Below, piece by piece: positions 45,254-53,114 of a DNA stretch of 64,000 nucleotides. This DNA comes from CAZAFL01 sp964484465 (GTDB lineage: Bacteria > Bacteroidota > Ignavibacteria > UBA10030 > SZUA-254), in the NCBI GenBank assembly GCA_964484465.1, contig CAZAFL010000001.1, positions 124,001-188,000 of the forward strand. Reading direction: 5' to 3'. The first letter of the stretch is position 1. Each line of letters starts with the position of its first letter. The notes beneath the pieces are model-generated. The model was not told where the DNA came from. It did not search any database and was given only the letters and a program-made list of their open reading frames with translations. Both the position numbers and the translations under genes were made by a program.

Positions 45254-46240
45254 ATGGATCGCAGAGCGTTTATCAGGGCCGCAGCTCTTGTCGGAGCTTC
45301 GACGGCAGTTCGCTCAACAATAACGTTTGGGAAGGACGCTCCGCCTCGGATTGACAATGCCGGTTTGCCGATTATTCTTTCGACATGGGATTTCAAATTA
45401 CCCGTAAATGAAACTGCTGCAGGAGTTCTCCAAAAGGGGGGAAGTATCGTTGATGCTGTTGAAAAAGCTATTTGTGTTGTGGAAGAAGACCCGAAAGTAA
45501 CGAGTGTTGGTCGTGGAGGGTACCCGGACCGCGACGGTCATCTTACGCTTGATGCCTGTATCATGGATCAGCATGGGAATGCGGGCTCCGTTGTCTATCT
45601 GGAGCATATTGTGCATCCCATTTCTGTCGCACGAAAGGTGATGGAAAAAACAGAACACGTTGTGCTTGCCGGTGACGGAGCATTGCAGTTCGCACTTGAG
45701 CAGGGATTCAGGAAGGAAGAACTGTTGACCGAACAGGCGAAGAAGGCATATAACGACTGGCTGAAGTCGAGCAGGTACAAACCAGCACTCGATACCCACA
45801 ACCATGATACGATCGGTCTTGTAGCAATGGATGAGAATGGAAATCTTGCCGGAGGATGCTCAACGAGCGGCCTCGCGTGGAAGATGCACGGGAGGGTGGG
45901 AGATTCTCCATTGATCGGTGCCGGTCTTTATGTCGATAACGAAACCGGCGCAGCAACCGCAACTGGATTAGGGGAAGCGGTCATCAAAATATCAGGAAGT
46001 TTTTTGATTGTCGAATCGATGCGACACGGCATGTTACCGCAGGAAGCATGCAAAACCGCAATAGAGCGCGTGATACAAAAACAAGAAAAATATAAAGACA
46101 CTGAAGGATTTGTGGTTGGCTTTGTCGCCATGAATAAACAAGGAGATGTAGGAGCCATGAGTTATCGTAAAGGACTTCAATACTCGCTTTTCAGGAATGG
46201 ACATAATGCTATCCTCGATGCTGAATACCTTGCAAAGTAA
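45254..46240 (+). CDS. Tat-exported glycosylasparaginase (N4-GlcNAc-L-asparaginase)
   Basis: About 328 residues from ATG 45254. The N-terminus MDRRAFIRAAALVGAS is a twin-arginine signal, so the enzyme is folded before export. The family is N-terminal nucleophile hydrolases. The self-cleavage site is HNHDTIGLVA with Thr186 as nucleophile, and GRVGDSPLIGAGLYVDNE and AATATGLGEAVIK form the substrate pocket, as in aspartylglucosaminidase rather than plant-type isoaspartyl peptidase. It cleaves the GlcNAc-Asn bond of glycopeptides. Coupled after the CBS gene, it closes the putative N-glycan salvage operon. Confidence 0.9.
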   Translation: MDRRAFIRAAALVGASTAVRSTITFGKDAPPRIDNAGLPIILSTWDFKLPVNETAAGVLQKGGSIVDAVEKAICVVEEDPKVTSVGRGGYPDRDGHLTLDACIMDQHGNAGSVVYLEHIVHPISVARKVMEKTEHVVLAGDGALQFALEQGFRKEELLTEQAKKAYNDWLKSSRYKPALDTHNHDTIGLVAMDENGNLAGGCSTSGLAWKMHGRVGDSPLIGAGLYVDNETGAATATGLGEAVIKISGSFLIVESMRHGMLPQEACKTAIERVIQKQEKYKDTEGFVVGFVAMNKQGDVGAMSYRKGLQYSLFRNGHNAILDAEYLAK

Positions 46241-46560
46241 TATGCGCTTAGTATAGAACGCCCCCGATGTGGTTATCAAAAATGAAGGTGTTCAAAGCGG
46301 TTTTTGCAAAAGTGATAAGTACGAGCAGATATCCGATCGTTCAGTTTGATTATAAAGCCTTAAATCCATATTTTGGCGGAAGTGCCTCGGGCATACTAAT
46401 TGACACTATGAAATTGTCAATTCTCTTTTTCCAGTTCTTTGTAAGCATCTCCCGAAACATTCTTTCTTAATTCCCTGATCAACAGGGTATTGTTTTCGTG
46501 TATGCGGAAAAAGAAAAGGTTATTACCTATCACGTTACATAATAGAGGAGAAGAAAAAAT
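46241..46560. other. 320-bp intergenic region before gdhA
   Basis: No convincing gene. A 67-codon open frame at 46267-46470 has no ribosome site or recognisable motif and runs across an inverted repeat. The region holds that inverted repeat (46398-46422), a short hairpin CCCTG/CAGGG (46473-46487) and the gdhA ribosome site AGAGGAG just before 46561. It is A/T-rich and probably contains the gdhA promoter and regulator sites. Confidence 0.6.
46398..46422. promoter_or_regulatory. Inverted repeat upstream of gdhA
   Basis: AATTGACA (46398-46405) and TGTCAATT (46415-46422) form a perfect 8-bp inverted repeat with a 9-bp spacer, about 140 bp upstream of gdhA. It is followed by CTCTTTTT, so it could be a regulator site or a weak terminator for the upstream operon. 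Confidence 0.45.
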
Positions 46561-47928
46561 ATGTTCATGCCAAGTTATGTGAGCAATTTCATGGATGCGG
46601 TAAAAAGCAAGAATGGGGACCAGCCCGAATTTCACCAGGCAGTTCAGGAGGTCGTAGAGTCGCTGTCGATCGTCTTTGAGCGATTTCCGGAATACCGGTC
46701 TGCGAAAATTCTTGAACGGATTGTCGAACCCGAGCGCGTCATTATGTTCCGCGTTCCATGGATGGACGATCAGGGAGAGATTCATATCAACCGCGGTTAC
46801 CGCATTGAGATGAACAGTGCTATCGGCCCGTATAAAGGAGGCCTGCGGTTTCATCCATCCGTAAATCTCGGTATCCTGAAGTTCCTTGCGTTCGAACAGG
46901 TGTTCAAGAACAGTCTGACAACCTTGCCGATGGGCGGGGGGAAAGGCGGTTCTGATTTTGACCCGAAAGGAAAGAGTGATAATGAAGTCATGCGGTTTTG
47001 TCAGAGCTTCATGAGTGAATTGCAGCGACATATAGGTCCGGATACGGATGTTCCTGCGGGAGATATCGGCGTAGGTGGGCGGGAAATCGGTTTTTTGTTC
47101 GGACAATACAAAAAATTGCGGAATGAATTCACAGGCGTATTGACCGGCAAAGGGTTGAACTGGGGTGGTTCCCTCATTCGCCCGGAGGCGACGGGATACG
47201 GCGCCGTCTACTTTGCTTCCGAAATGATCGGAACGCGTAAGGAAACCCTCCAAGGCAAAGTGTGCCTTGTCTCGGGGAGCGGCAACGTTGCGCAATATAC
47301 AATTGAAAAAATAAATCAGCTTGGAGGCAAAGTAGTTACTCTCTCCGATTCCACAGGATATATTTATGATGAAGCAGGAGTCGATGAGAAAAAACTCAAA
47401 TTCGTGATGGACCTCAAGAATGTGCGCCGCGGCAGAATCAAGGAGTATGCAGATGCGTTCAAAGGCGCTGTCTATACACCCGTAGACCCGAAACTTCATT
47501 ACAATCCGTTATGGAATCATAAGGCTCAATGCGCTTTCCCGTCTGCAACGCAGAACGAGATCAATGCAAAAGATGCCGCGAACCTCGTAAAGAACGGCGT
47601 CTATGTCGTGGCGGAAGGAGCAAATATGCCGACCACAATCGACGGTGTCAAAGTGTTCCTCGATGCGAAAATTCTTTACGGACCCGGCAAAGCAGCCAAC
47701 GCAGGGGGTGTTGCAACATCCGGACTTGAAATGGCGCAGAACAGTATGAGAATCGCATGGACAAGGGAGGAAGTCGATAATCGCTTGCACCAGATTATGA
47801 AAAGCATTCACAAAGCGTGTTTCGAAACGGCGGAACGTTTCGGTACGCCGGGAAATTATGTGAATGGTGCAAATATTGCAGGCTTCTTGAAGGTTGCAGA
47901 TGCAATGATGGACCAGGGCCTGGTCTGA
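46561..47928 (+). CDS. gdhA: NADP-type glutamate dehydrogenase
   Basis: This 455-residue hexameric-type enzyme forms glutamate from 2-oxoglutarate and ammonia. Signatures are RGYRIEMNSAIGPYKGGLRF, LPMGGGKGGSDFDPKGKSD with the catalytic lysines, DTDVPAGDIGVGGREIGFLFG, and GSGNVAQYTIEKI for the nucleotide. The S/K pattern in the dinucleotide fold (LSDSTGYI) and the length match the NADP-linked assimilatory class. It has a strong ribosome site and its own terminator, so it is monocistronic. Confidence 0.96.
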   Translation: MFMPSYVSNFMDAVKSKNGDQPEFHQAVQEVVESLSIVFERFPEYRSAKILERIVEPERVIMFRVPWMDDQGEIHINRGYRIEMNSAIGPYKGGLRFHPSVNLGILKFLAFEQVFKNSLTTLPMGGGKGGSDFDPKGKSDNEVMRFCQSFMSELQRHIGPDTDVPAGDIGVGGREIGFLFGQYKKLRNEFTGVLTGKGLNWGGSLIRPEATGYGAVYFASEMIGTRKETLQGKVCLVSGSGNVAQYTIEKINQLGGKVVTLSDSTGYIYDEAGVDEKKLKFVMDLKNVRRGRIKEYADAFKGAVYTPVDPKLHYNPLWNHKAQCAFPSATQNEINAKDAANLVKNGVYVVAEGANMPTTIDGVKVFLDAKILYGPGKAANAGGVATSGLEMAQNSMRIAWTREEVDNRLHQIMKSIHKACFETAERFGTPGNYVNGANIAGFLKVADAMMDQGLV

Positions 47929-47947
47929 CAGTCGTTTCGCAAAGACA

Positions 47948-47983
47948 AAAAAATCGGAGTGGAATATTCCGCTCCGATTTTTT
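47948..47983 (+). terminator. Rho-independent terminator of gdhA
   Basis: AAAAAATCGGAG pairs with CTCCGATTTTTT, continued inward by TGGAA/TTCCG with one G-U, then a T-run. It lies 20 bp after the gdhA stop. It also has an A-run on its left side and could work in both directions. Confidence 0.9.
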
Positions 47984-48056
47984 AATTTAACGACAGATGA
48001 CGTGGTGACGTTGTGCGTCTTTGGGGTCTTGTTTTCATTCTCAATGTATAAATATT

Positions 48057-48767
48057 ATGCTGCGCTCGTTCTTGACAGATAGGAGGTGCTTTGGCAGGAT
48101 TATCCTTTTTCTCACCATAATGTCTTCGACGATTATATTCGCACAACCGAAGCTTGATATTATTCCGGGGGTGGAGTTTACCATGGGCACTGTCTACAAA
48201 GGAATGAGTGTGACAAAGGAATTGACCATCCGGAACGTCGGCAGCGACACACTGGTTGTCTCGGATGTGTCGGCGCAATGCGGATGTACAACAACAAAGC
48301 TGTCGAGGCAAAAGCTTGCCCCGAAGGAATCCGAAAACCTTTCAATCACCTTCAACTCAACAGGCTACGACGGCCCGGTGACCAAACATGTCTACCTTGA
48401 TTCGAACGACCCGGAAGATCCCGAGATGGAAATTGAGTTCAAAGCTACCGTCATTCAATCGCTGAAACCGAATCCCGGCATGATAACATTTAACGTATCG
48501 AGACTTGATTCCAGTTATGCAGCTGAGATTACGCTTTTGAATTCAACATTCCAATCAATAAAAATTCTTTCGATTGTGACGAGGTTCGGCGGGTTGAATG
48601 TTTCGCTGTTTAAAAACGAGCTGATGCCCGGAGAGCAGACAGTATTACAGGCTATCCTCACGCCCTCGAGAGAGGGCTCGTTTCAGGGAAGTCTTGTGTT
48701 GAAAACCGATTTTTCCGCCCAGCCCAGTATTGACATTGGAGTTTTCCAGTTGTACAAACAGCGATAA
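48057..48767 (+). CDS. Secreted DUF1573 protein
   Basis: About 236 residues from ATG 48057, with a signal segment ending TIIFAQ. The mature part is an immunoglobulin-like DUF1573 domain with the signature VSAQCGCTTTKLSRQKLAP (CGC cysteine pair), preceded by MSVTKELTIRNVGSDTL. A second beta domain follows. DUF1573 proteins are common exported proteins in Bacteroidota and no function is established. It ends 43 bp before a bidirectional terminator shared with the convergent pilin-like gene. A further-upstream TTG start (48021) is possible but not needed. Confidence 0.83.
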   Translation: MLRSFLTDRRCFGRIILFLTIMSSTIIFAQPKLDIIPGVEFTMGTVYKGMSVTKELTIRNVGSDTLVVSDVSAQCGCTTTKLSRQKLAPKESENLSITFNSTGYDGPVTKHVYLDSNDPEDPEMEIEFKATVIQSLKPNPGMITFNVSRLDSSYAAEITLLNSTFQSIKILSIVTRFGGLNVSLFKNELMPGEQTVLQAILTPSREGSFQGSLVLKTDFSAQPSIDIGVFQLYKQR

Positions 48768-48810
48768 TGTATTGGAAATGTCGCTACTCTCCGCTTACCT
48801 GTGAAAACAA

Positions 48811-48841
48811 AAAACCCATCGACCATTTGTCGATGGGTTTT
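48811..48841. terminator. Bidirectional terminator
   Basis: AAAACCCATCGAC (48811-48823) pairs perfectly with GTCGATGGGTTTT (48829-48841) around CATTT. T-rich tails are present on both strands, so it ends both the DUF1573 and pilin-like transcripts. Confidence 0.88.
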
Positions 48842-48887
48842 CGTTAGGATTATTGAAAACCTCAGTAGACAAAACCCCGTTGTCTTA

Positions 48888-49268
48888 CTAGAACTCACCC
48901 GTGTACGTGAAATTTCCCATCGTACCAGTACTGTCGCATACCACTGTGACCGTACCGTATCCCAAAGCTGAGGTGCCCGTAAATGATATAGAGAGTGCTG
49001 AAATCGAGGGGGTAGTATATGTTGCGTTCTGATTCGGCCTCATCGGAAGAGGTATCTGGAAATTTGTGTAAGCACCGCCGCCTCCGCCCATCGTCAATGG
49101 ACGAATTTTAAACTGGTATGCGTTTGCGCTCAGGTTCTGCAAATCATTGACGATCGCATCGCGGTTCGAGCTCACACTAGTGCTGCCGAACATGGTAATT
49201 CCTACGGCAATCGCGATACCCACGATAATGACACCCAGTATGATAAGGAGTAATTGTTGCTGTCCCAT
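48888..49268 (-). CDS. Pilin-like protein with N-terminal hydrophobic helix
   Basis: 126 residues. The N-terminus MGQQQLLLIILGVIIVGIAI has a Gly at residue 2 followed by polar residues and a long uninterrupted hydrophobic helix, then a small globular part rich in G, T, S and Y (YQFKIRPLTMGGGGGAY). The layout is that of type IV pilin-like proteins. However, Glu5 of classic pilins is absent, and Gln after Gly is more like archaeal-type processing sites. I do not recognise the exact family. A sigma-54-like motif lies 58 bp upstream, and an NtrC-type regulator gene lies further upstream on the same strand. Confidence 0.55.
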   Translation of the reverse strand: MGQQQLLLIILGVIIVGIAIAVGITMFGSTSVSSNRDAIVNDLQNLSANAYQFKIRPLTMGGGGGAYTNFQIPLPMRPNQNATYTTPSISALSISFTGTSALGYGTVTVVCDSTGTMGNFTYTGEF

Positions 49269-49592
49269 AGTCTTTTCCTAAATTAATTTGTGAAACATTT
49301 TTTCTAATTTCCTACAATAGATAGCATCAAGAAATGTGCCAACTAAGGATGTCATGATTTGCCCGCTTTTTAACAGCAAGAGCAATGCAAATAGCTTTAA
49401 TCGGAAATAATTACAGGGGTAAGGTAGGATTTGCCAGAACATGCCTTTTTAAGGATTGATACGAATCAAAGTCATTACGGGAGGCAAATTCGCAGCTGGA
49501 TAGGGTATGGTTGGGTCCAATTACATTCGCACGTAATATTAATTAAACATTCACTTTTATGGAGGAGAAGAAGTTTCCAAACAAGAGAACTG
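49269..49592. other. 324-bp intergenic region between the regulator and the pilin-like gene
   Basis: A/T-rich, with no gene seen on either strand that I can support. It contains the sigma-54-like motif at 49326-49341. Everything else is unassigned and may hold enhancer sites for the neighbouring regulator. Confidence 0.6.
49326..49341 (-). promoter_or_regulatory. Sigma-54-like promoter motif for the pilin-like gene
   Basis: On the minus strand the sequence is TGGCACATTTCTTGAT. TGGCAC matches the -24 box exactly and the spacing to the -12 box is correct. The invariant GC of TTGC is GA here (one mismatch). The same TTG could also serve as a -33 element, but the matching -7 (TATTGTAG) is poor. 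Confidence 0.4.
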
Positions 49593-50480
49593 CTACGACC
49601 GATTCCTTTTTATTTTGAATTTCTTCAGCCGGTATCTCAGGTTCGCGTCGCTGATATTGAGAATCCGTGCAGCTTTTGTCTGGTTGTTGCTTACTATTGC
49701 GAGCGTTCGTTCGATAAGCGTTTTTTCCAGGTTAGAAAGGGATTTGTCGAACGAGAACGCCTTTTTTTCCTTAATATTCGCCATCATTCCCTCCAGTTGG
49801 GTCAATTCGTCGACGAGCTTTCCCGGGAGTTCAATCGATGTTTCTTTTGAAGAGAATACTGAATTCTCGATGATAGATTTAAGTTCCAGGACGTTTTCCT
49901 TCCATTCCCTCCTGACAAGAAAATCGAGGGCATTGATGTCTATTGTTTTGAGTTTTTCTCCGCTGCTTGAGCAGGCTTCCTGAATGAAATATTCGACAAG
50001 GGGGGGGATATCATCGCGGCGTTCATTGAGAGACGGCACAGCAACCGAATCTACATGTTTCAGTGAGTTGTACAGGCGATCGAACAATTTGCCATCTTTT
50101 TGCGCTCGGCCGATTTCCTGCTTGCAGGTCAGAATAATTCTCGTCTGGTTTCTTTTCGGTAATCTGTCAATATACTGACTTATTTTTCCCTGGGCGAGGA
50201 ATGAAAATTCTTCAATTTCCTGTACAAGAATTGTTGCATTATGTTTTCCCGCAGTTTCACATGTTTGAGAGATATCAGCAATGGTTGAGGTAAGAGGGTT
50301 CAATACCGACACTGTTCCCTTTGCCTTCGATGTTTGATGAATGATTCTTGCGACCGTCGATTTACCCGATCCACGTCCGCCGGTAATTACGAGTGCCTGC
50401 AGCGTCGCAAGCTTTGGAATCTCTTTGCGCAATTTTTTGATCGCAGGAGTTTCTCCGATAAAACGGATTTCAGTGTTCAT
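49593..50480 (-). CDS. NtrC-like AAA+/Fis-type regulator lacking the GAFTGA loop
   Basis: 295 residues. Walker A is GGRGSGKST (34-42). The region that normally carries GAFTGA is gone, with only about 45 residues to Walker B. Walker B is degenerate: TILVQEIEEF, with Gln where the Asp of LDEI normally is. The rest of the AAA+ domain is typical: RIILTCKQEIGRAQKDGKLFDRLYNSL, PSLNERRDDIPPLVEYFI, RREWKENVLELKSIIENSV. The C-terminus is a Fis-type helix-turn-helix (TKAARILNISDANLRYRLKK). It probably binds DNA and ATP but may not open sigma-54 promoters. There is no sensor domain. Confidence 0.82.
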   Translation of the reverse strand: MNTEIRFIGETPAIKKLRKEIPKLATLQALVITGGRGSGKSTVARIIHQTSKAKGTVSVLNPLTSTIADISQTCETAGKHNATILVQEIEEFSFLAQGKISQYIDRLPKRNQTRIILTCKQEIGRAQKDGKLFDRLYNSLKHVDSVAVPSLNERRDDIPPLVEYFIQEACSSSGEKLKTIDINALDFLVRREWKENVLELKSIIENSVFSSKETSIELPGKLVDELTQLEGMMANIKEKKAFSFDKSLSNLEKTLIERTLAIVSNNQTKAARILNISDANLRYRLKKFKIKRNRS

Positions 50481-50809
50481 CGTGCAGTTCTACCTTCCTT
50501 CTTTCATGTACGCCTGATGAAAAGCGAATGTTTTGACAATCGGGTTATTTGTTGGAAATTAACGTGGAACAAGCCAGTCTGTTCCTTCATTCCACCCTGT
50601 ATATTTTCCTGCCTCACCGTTCATTGTTTCAGTGCAATGAGATCCGTATCAAGGTCGAAGCTCATGAGGAACGAACAGTAATACAAAGATACGGCTTTCC
50701 ACTCATATTAGCAAATTCTGATGGAAAATAGAAATAAATTTTTTTCGAATGTTTAAACTTTATTCATTCGTTTATAAATTTGCCACAAAAATGTAAAGAC
50801 GCGAGGATA
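50481..50809. other. 329-bp intergenic region between MFS transporter and regulator
   Basis: No gene that I can support. It is A/T-rich. CGAATG (50746-50751) and CATTCG (50765-50770) form a short inverted repeat near the 3' end of the MFS gene, flanked by a T-rich stretch but without a proper terminator tail. GAAGGAAGG just above 50480 is the ribosome site of the regulator. Confidence 0.5.
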
Positions 50810-52144
50810 TTACCGTGTTGCCAGTTGTGAAGCAGATTGAATGCCTGATGAGACTTCGGGGATGATCCCTTTTTTAATGTAAATTGGACGAATCTTTGTA
50901 CGTAAGAAAGGTAGATTACGTGCAAATAACAATGCCCCGATAAAACAGATAAAACCATTGATCATTAAAGTCGCTTGTACGCCAATGCTGCTGGCAATAC
51001 TGCCTGAAAGCAAACTTCCGAATGGTGCCATCCCCATAAATGCCATTGTGTAAAAACTCATTACCCTTCCCCTCTTGTCATCATCAGAAATTGTTTGGAG
51101 GATGGTATTGCTGGAAGCCATCTGGACCATCAATCCGAAACCTGCAACGAACAACAGAGTTATTGAAAGGATCAATTCCCTAGAAAACGAAAACGCAATG
51201 ATCCCAACGCTGAAAATTCCTGCAGCGGTCGGAATCCATTTTGCCAATCCGACAACGGTTTTGCGTGAAGCAAGGTATAACGCCCCGCTCAAAGCGCCAA
51301 CTCCGATAGCACCCATAAGAAAACCAAGGGTGTGCGGACCGCCATGAAGAATCTCTCCAGCAACAATTGGCATGAGAACAGTGTATGGCATTCCCATTAG
51401 ACTGACAAGGCCAAGCAGTAATAGAATCGCCTTGATCGGTGCAAACCCGAACGCGTAGGAAACGCCTTCTTTGAATCCTTCCAGGACTCCTTTTGTGTCC
51501 CGCTCTTTTTCGCCGTTGTGAATTTTCATTGCAAGCAGTGCGGCGATAACTGCAATAAAGCTGAGAGCGTTCAAAAGGAAGCACATGCCTTCTCCGACTT
51601 CAGCTATCACCAGCCCTGCAATTGAAGGGCCGATAAGGCGCGCTCCGTTGAACATTGAGGAATTGAGTGCGATAGCATTACCAAGGTCTTCACGCTGTTC
51701 CACCAGTTCAAGCAAAAAAGATTGACGGGTCGGGATATCAATAGCATTGATTGTTCCCAACATCAAGCTTAACCCAAGAATGTGCCAGACTGTCACAATA
51801 CCAGTTAGGGTAAGAACTGCAAGGATAGAAGCCTGTAACATTGCGAGGATCTGAGTAGCGATTACCATACGTTGGCGATTGAATCGGTCGGCGAACACAC
51901 CTGCAAGTGGGCTTACAAGAAAAGCCGGCATTTGACTTGTGAACCCTACGATGCCGAGTAGAAAAGCTGAGTTTGTGAGGCGGTAAACGAGCCACGACAG
52001 AGCAGTTGCTTGCATCCATGTCCCAACGAGCGACACAAGCTGACCGCAGAAAAAGAGCCGATAATTCCGGTATCGGAGAGTGCGGAATATCAGTCTAAAA
52101 CCATTAGGTGAGCTGGAAAAACCCTTATTAGATGCTGTTTCCAT
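50810..52144 (-). CDS. MFS exporter (EntS/TIGR00900-like)
   Basis: This 444-residue protein has twelve predicted helices. Signatures include FFCGQLVSLVGTWMQATALSW in helix 1, SPLAGVFADRFNRQRMVI between helices 2 and 3, and LLELVEQREDLGNAIALNSS. These place it in the enterobactin-exporter-like branch of MFS drug and siderophore exporters. The exported compound is unknown. It begins 21 bp after the stop of the alpha/beta hydrolase on the same strand. Confidence 0.87.
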   Translation of the reverse strand: METASNKGFSSSPNGFRLIFRTLRYRNYRLFFCGQLVSLVGTWMQATALSWLVYRLTNSAFLLGIVGFTSQMPAFLVSPLAGVFADRFNRQRMVIATQILAMLQASILAVLTLTGIVTVWHILGLSLMLGTINAIDIPTRQSFLLELVEQREDLGNAIALNSSMFNGARLIGPSIAGLVIAEVGEGMCFLLNALSFIAVIAALLAMKIHNGEKERDTKGVLEGFKEGVSYAFGFAPIKAILLLLGLVSLMGMPYTVLMPIVAGEILHGGPHTLGFLMGAIGVGALSGALYLASRKTVVGLAKWIPTAAGIFSVGIIAFSFSRELILSITLLFVAGFGLMVQMASSNTILQTISDDDKRGRVMSFYTMAFMGMAPFGSLLSGSIASSIGVQATLMINGFICFIGALLFARNLPFLRTKIRPIYIKKGIIPEVSSGIQSASQLATR

Positions 52145-52165
52145 TACTGTAATGCTGGAGCTGAT

Positions 52166-52951
52166 CTATTTTCCACGGTGTTGCCCAAATACCCATTGCA
52201 GAAGATTTGGCTCTTTGAAGGCAACATTCCAAACATCATGCCCGACGTTCTTATATTCCGAATATTTTGGATGACCGCCAGCCCGCTTGAGGGCATCAAC
52301 CATATCGCGTGAATGTGCGACTGGAACAACGTCGTCTGCAGTTCCATGAAAAACCCAGATCGGTGTCTGAGTCAGTTTGAAAACGTTATTCTTATTCCCG
52401 ATACCACATAGGGGTAACGCGGCGGCAAACATCTTGGGATAACGTGCAATAATTTCCCACACAGCAACTCCTCCCATGGACTGACCGACAACATACATCC
52501 TCGTCGTGTCGATATTATGGGAATGACAAATTTCTCCCACGAGATCAATGACAGCATCGAGCTGATCAGGAGGAGAATCAATTCCATCGTTACTGACCCA
52601 GAGTGTTGTTTCAGGGCATTGAGGGGCAACAACAAAACAGGGGAAGTTTTTTTGGTTTGTATTGTATGTCCAGAAATGTGAGCCGAGTTCATTACCATCC
52701 GAGATATTTTTCACGTTATCTGTTCCCCGTCCTGCAGCCCCATGGAGCCAGAGGATAAGCGGATATTTTTTTGAACCGTTATACCCCCTCGGAGCATATA
52801 ACCGGTATGGCATCATTTCCCCGTTGCCATAAGAAAATGTTTTTGCCTGAAAGAGGGAATCTGATTGTTGTGCAAAGGAAGGTTGTGAAAACAGAAGGTA
52901 AAGAATAAAACCGGGGAGAAGAAAAACATTGTTTATGATTATGTGGAACAT
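52166..52951 (-). CDS. Secreted alpha/beta hydrolase (esterase/PHB-depolymerase-like)
   Basis: 261 residues with a signal peptide (ends FAQQS). The catalytic triad is visible: Ser158 in GQSMGG, Asp206 in HGTADDVVP, and His238 in VGHDVW. LHGAAGRGTDN gives the oxyanion strand. Similarity is to esterase, feruloyl-esterase or PHB-depolymerase-like proteins of the LpqC/phospholipase-carboxylesterase group. The substrate is unknown. A TTG-N19-TAATTTCG promoter-like sequence ends just before the ATG, which would leave almost no leader. Confidence 0.85.
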   Translation of the reverse strand: MFHIIINNVFLLPGFILYLLFSQPSFAQQSDSLFQAKTFSYGNGEMMPYRLYAPRGYNGSKKYPLILWLHGAAGRGTDNVKNISDGNELGSHFWTYNTNQKNFPCFVVAPQCPETTLWVSNDGIDSPPDQLDAVIDLVGEICHSHNIDTTRMYVVGQSMGGVAVWEIIARYPKMFAAALPLCGIGNKNNVFKLTQTPIWVFHGTADDVVPVAHSRDMVDALKRAGGHPKYSEYKNVGHDVWNVAFKEPNLLQWVFGQHRGK

Positions 52952-53114
52952 GTTCCGAAATTACAAAATTCTTCCCCATAATCAAAAAAGTATTGGTGCA
53001 GGTCGAATTGTTACCCCTGCAAATTACACCCGGACAATTCGCGACGACTGTAGTGAGTCTGCTTGGGAAATGAAATTGTTCTGTTTGCAGAAAACAGATA
53101 TTGAATCCGCCATA

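Noticed and set aside
46267..46470. Open frame of 67 codons in the gdhA upstream gap
   Set aside because: No ribosome site or recognisable domain, and it crosses the inverted repeat at 46398-46422. More likely non-coding.
50746..50770. Terminator after the MFS gene
   Set aside because: The stem has only 6 bp, the loop is long, and the minus-strand tail is A-rich rather than T-rich.
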